The notes below the pieces were generated by a model. The model did not search any database and was not told the origin of the DNA. It worked only from the letters and a program-made list of their open reading frames with translations. A stretch of 64,000 bases of DNA from Velocimicrobium porci (GTDB lineage Bacteria; Bacillota; Clostridia; Lachnospirales; Lachnospiraceae): contig NZ_VUMT01000014.1 of the NCBI RefSeq assembly GCF_009696045.1, positions 1 through 64,000 on the forward strand. Reading direction: 5' to 3'. Positions 62,804 through 64,000 of the stretch are shown in pieces. The number at the start of each line of letters is the position of its first letter. Position 1 is the stretch's first letter. Both the position numbers and the translations under genes were made by a program.

Positions 62804-62904
62804 GTTTTTTCCCGTTTTGTCCGAGGCAAAAGAGAAAGATTTTGTTGAAATAATAAAACTTGGATGGACGGGAGTTTTTATAGTAGGGAAGGAAATTGAA
62901 AAAT

Positions 62905-64000
62905 ATGCAGCGAAAATATGAAGATATAAATGTATACGAAGCTTTCCAAAAACGGATGGATTTTATATTTGAAGAATTTGATAACATCTTTGTTTCTTTT
63001 AGTGGGGGAAAAGACAGTGCTTTACTTTTACATATGCTAATGGATTATATGGAGAAAAAAGGACTGACAAGAACAATTGGAGTATTTCATCAGGATTTTG
63101 AGGCTCAGTATAAAGTAACAACTGAGTTTGTAGAAAGTATATTGGAACAATATTTAAATCGTATTGAGCCATACTGGGTCTGTTTGCCAATGGCGGTCCG
63201 GACGGCTTTAAGTAATTATCAGATATACTGGTATCCATGGGATGAAAAAGAAAAGGAAATATGGGTGAGAGACATACCAGATAAACCTTATGTCATTCAC
63301 TTACATAATAATCCAATAACTACTTACCGCTATCGAATGTTACAAGAAGATCTGGCAAAGCAATTTGGAAGATGGTACAAAAAAGCACATGGGAATAAAA
63401 AAACAGTATGTCTATTAGGGATACGTGCAGATGAGTCATTACAGCGATATAGCGGATTCCTTAATAAAAAGTATGGGTATAAAAATGAATGCTGGATATC
63501 CAAGCAATTTAAGGATGTGTGGGCTGCTTCACCTATCTATGACTGGACGACATCAGATGTATGGACTGCGTACTATAAATTTGGATATTCATATAATAAA
63601 TTATACGATTTGTATTATAAAGCAGGATTAAAACCAAGCCAGATGAGAGTTGCGTCGCCTTTTAACGAATATGCAAAGGATTCCTTAAATTTATATCGGG
63701 TGCTGGAACCTGAAACATGGACAAAGTTACTTGGGCGTGTGGAAGGTGCTAATTTTGTAGCTCTATATAGTAGAAGTAAGGCGATGGGATATCGAAGTAT
63801 TACGCTGCCACATGGACATACATGGCAGTCTTATACTATGTTTTTGCTGGATACATTGCCTGTGAGAATAAGAAATGCTTATATAAAAAAATTTAAATCT
63901 TCAATAAAGTTTTGGCATAAAACTGGAGGTGGATTGTCGGAAGAAACAATTCAAGAATTGCAGGAGAAAGGTTACAAGATCGAACGAAACGGTGTATCAA
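62905..64000 (+). CDS. ibrA: IbrA-like PP-loop (DUF3440) protein, cut by the window end
   Basis: At least 365 codons from ATG 62905 (GGGAAGGAAATTG upstream), open to the end. PP-loop ATPase motif SFSGGKDSALLLHM near residue 31, YQIYWYPWD, PNNPITTYRYRM-like segment, LGIRADESLQRYS and SPIYDWTTSDVW. It resembles the IbrA/DndC branch of PAPS-reductase-like proteins; a ParB-like IbrB gene is usually next and may lie beyond 64000. Confidence 0.82.
   Translation, partial: MQRKYEDINVYEAFQKRMDFIFEEFDNIFVSFSGGKDSALLLHMLMDYMEKKGLTRTIGVFHQDFEAQYKVTTEFVESILEQYLNRIEPYWVCLPMAVRTALSNYQIYWYPWDEKEKEIWVRDIPDKPYVIHLHNNPITTYRYRMLQEDLAKQFGRWYKKAHGNKKTVCLLGIRADESLQRYSGFLNKKYGYKNECWISKQFKDVWAASPIYDWTTSDVWTAYYKFGYSYNKLYDLYYKAGLKPSQMRVASPFNEYAKDSLNLYRVLEPETWTKLLGRVEGANFVALYSRSKAMGYRSITLPHGHTWQSYTMFLLDTLPVRIRNAYIKKFKSSIKFWHKTGGGLSEETIQELQEKGYKIERNGVS

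Overview
The window looks like part of the chromosome of a low-GC Gram-positive anaerobe of the Clostridia, most likely a Lachnospiraceae gut commensal (Roseburia/Agathobacter/Eubacterium-like). The support is AT-rich DNA, strong Shine-Dalgarno sites, a T-box ahead of tyrS, an oleate hydratase, a rubrerythrin, CheX and a methyl-accepting protein, two LytTR/GHKL systems, and an rlmD gene with the C-terminal extension I associate with this family. No rRNA or tRNA gene was seen. The assignment is by pattern recognition, not by database search.

Layout. 1-0.8 kb: edge of an IS91-like element next to a truncated FtsX-type permease. 0.9-6.8 kb: a TPR membrane protein, a 34-aa membrane peptide, a VanW/G5 cell-wall protein, an AIR-synthase-like protein, an Lrp regulator overlapping its aminotransferase, and CheX. 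6.9-8.5 kb: a ykkC-class (probably guanidine-I) riboswitch in front of a stand-alone B3/B4 protein and a radical SAM protein. 8.5-8.9 kb: remnants of a phage lysis cassette around a multi-hairpin repeat. 8.9-12 kb: AgrA/AgrC-like pair and a LysR regulator. 12.2-16.3 kb: MarR plus a heterodimeric ABC exporter. 16.4-25.5 kb: trmL, a mutS2-response regulator-kinase operon, a protease-dead HtrA-like protein, yhaM and rlmD.

25.5-38.6 kb is an accessory region. A 6.5 kb integrative element with a large serine recombinase sits inside rlmD between two 16-bp att repeats, and the true 3' end of rlmD lies beyond its right end. Then come an Abi-like ORF, two unknown or zinc-ribbon ORFs, a decayed resolvase, a single orphan type I-C-like CRISPR repeat, an IS1634-family element flanked by a perfect 67-bp target duplication, a secreted Ig-like protein and a frameshifted pseudogene.

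38.7-51.4 kb returns to ordinary chromosome: TetR-oleate hydratase, a MITE-like element, rubrerythrin, a CAP protein, CarD, GNAT, YdcF, an HD-GYP response regulator, CutC, NhaC, AlkD and T-box-tyrS. 51.4-64 kb: larC-larB, MgtC, a dipeptidase, a GHKL/LytTR two-component pair followed by tandem LytTR-type repeats and a large secreted protein, an MCP, and an IbrA-like PP-loop protein cut by the window end.

Most notable: (1) the riboswitch-B3/B4-radical SAM operon, which may be a guanidino/canavanine detoxification unit; (2) a five-hairpin dispersed repeat, one copy of which separates the T-box from tyrS; (3) the serine recombinase whose reading frame changes C-terminus when its element integrates; (4) the dead HtrA homologue; (5) the predicted LytTR operator in front of the 913-aa surface protein; (6) the orphan CRISPR repeat beside a 67-bp IS duplication; and (7) a MITE with a 10-bp target duplication.
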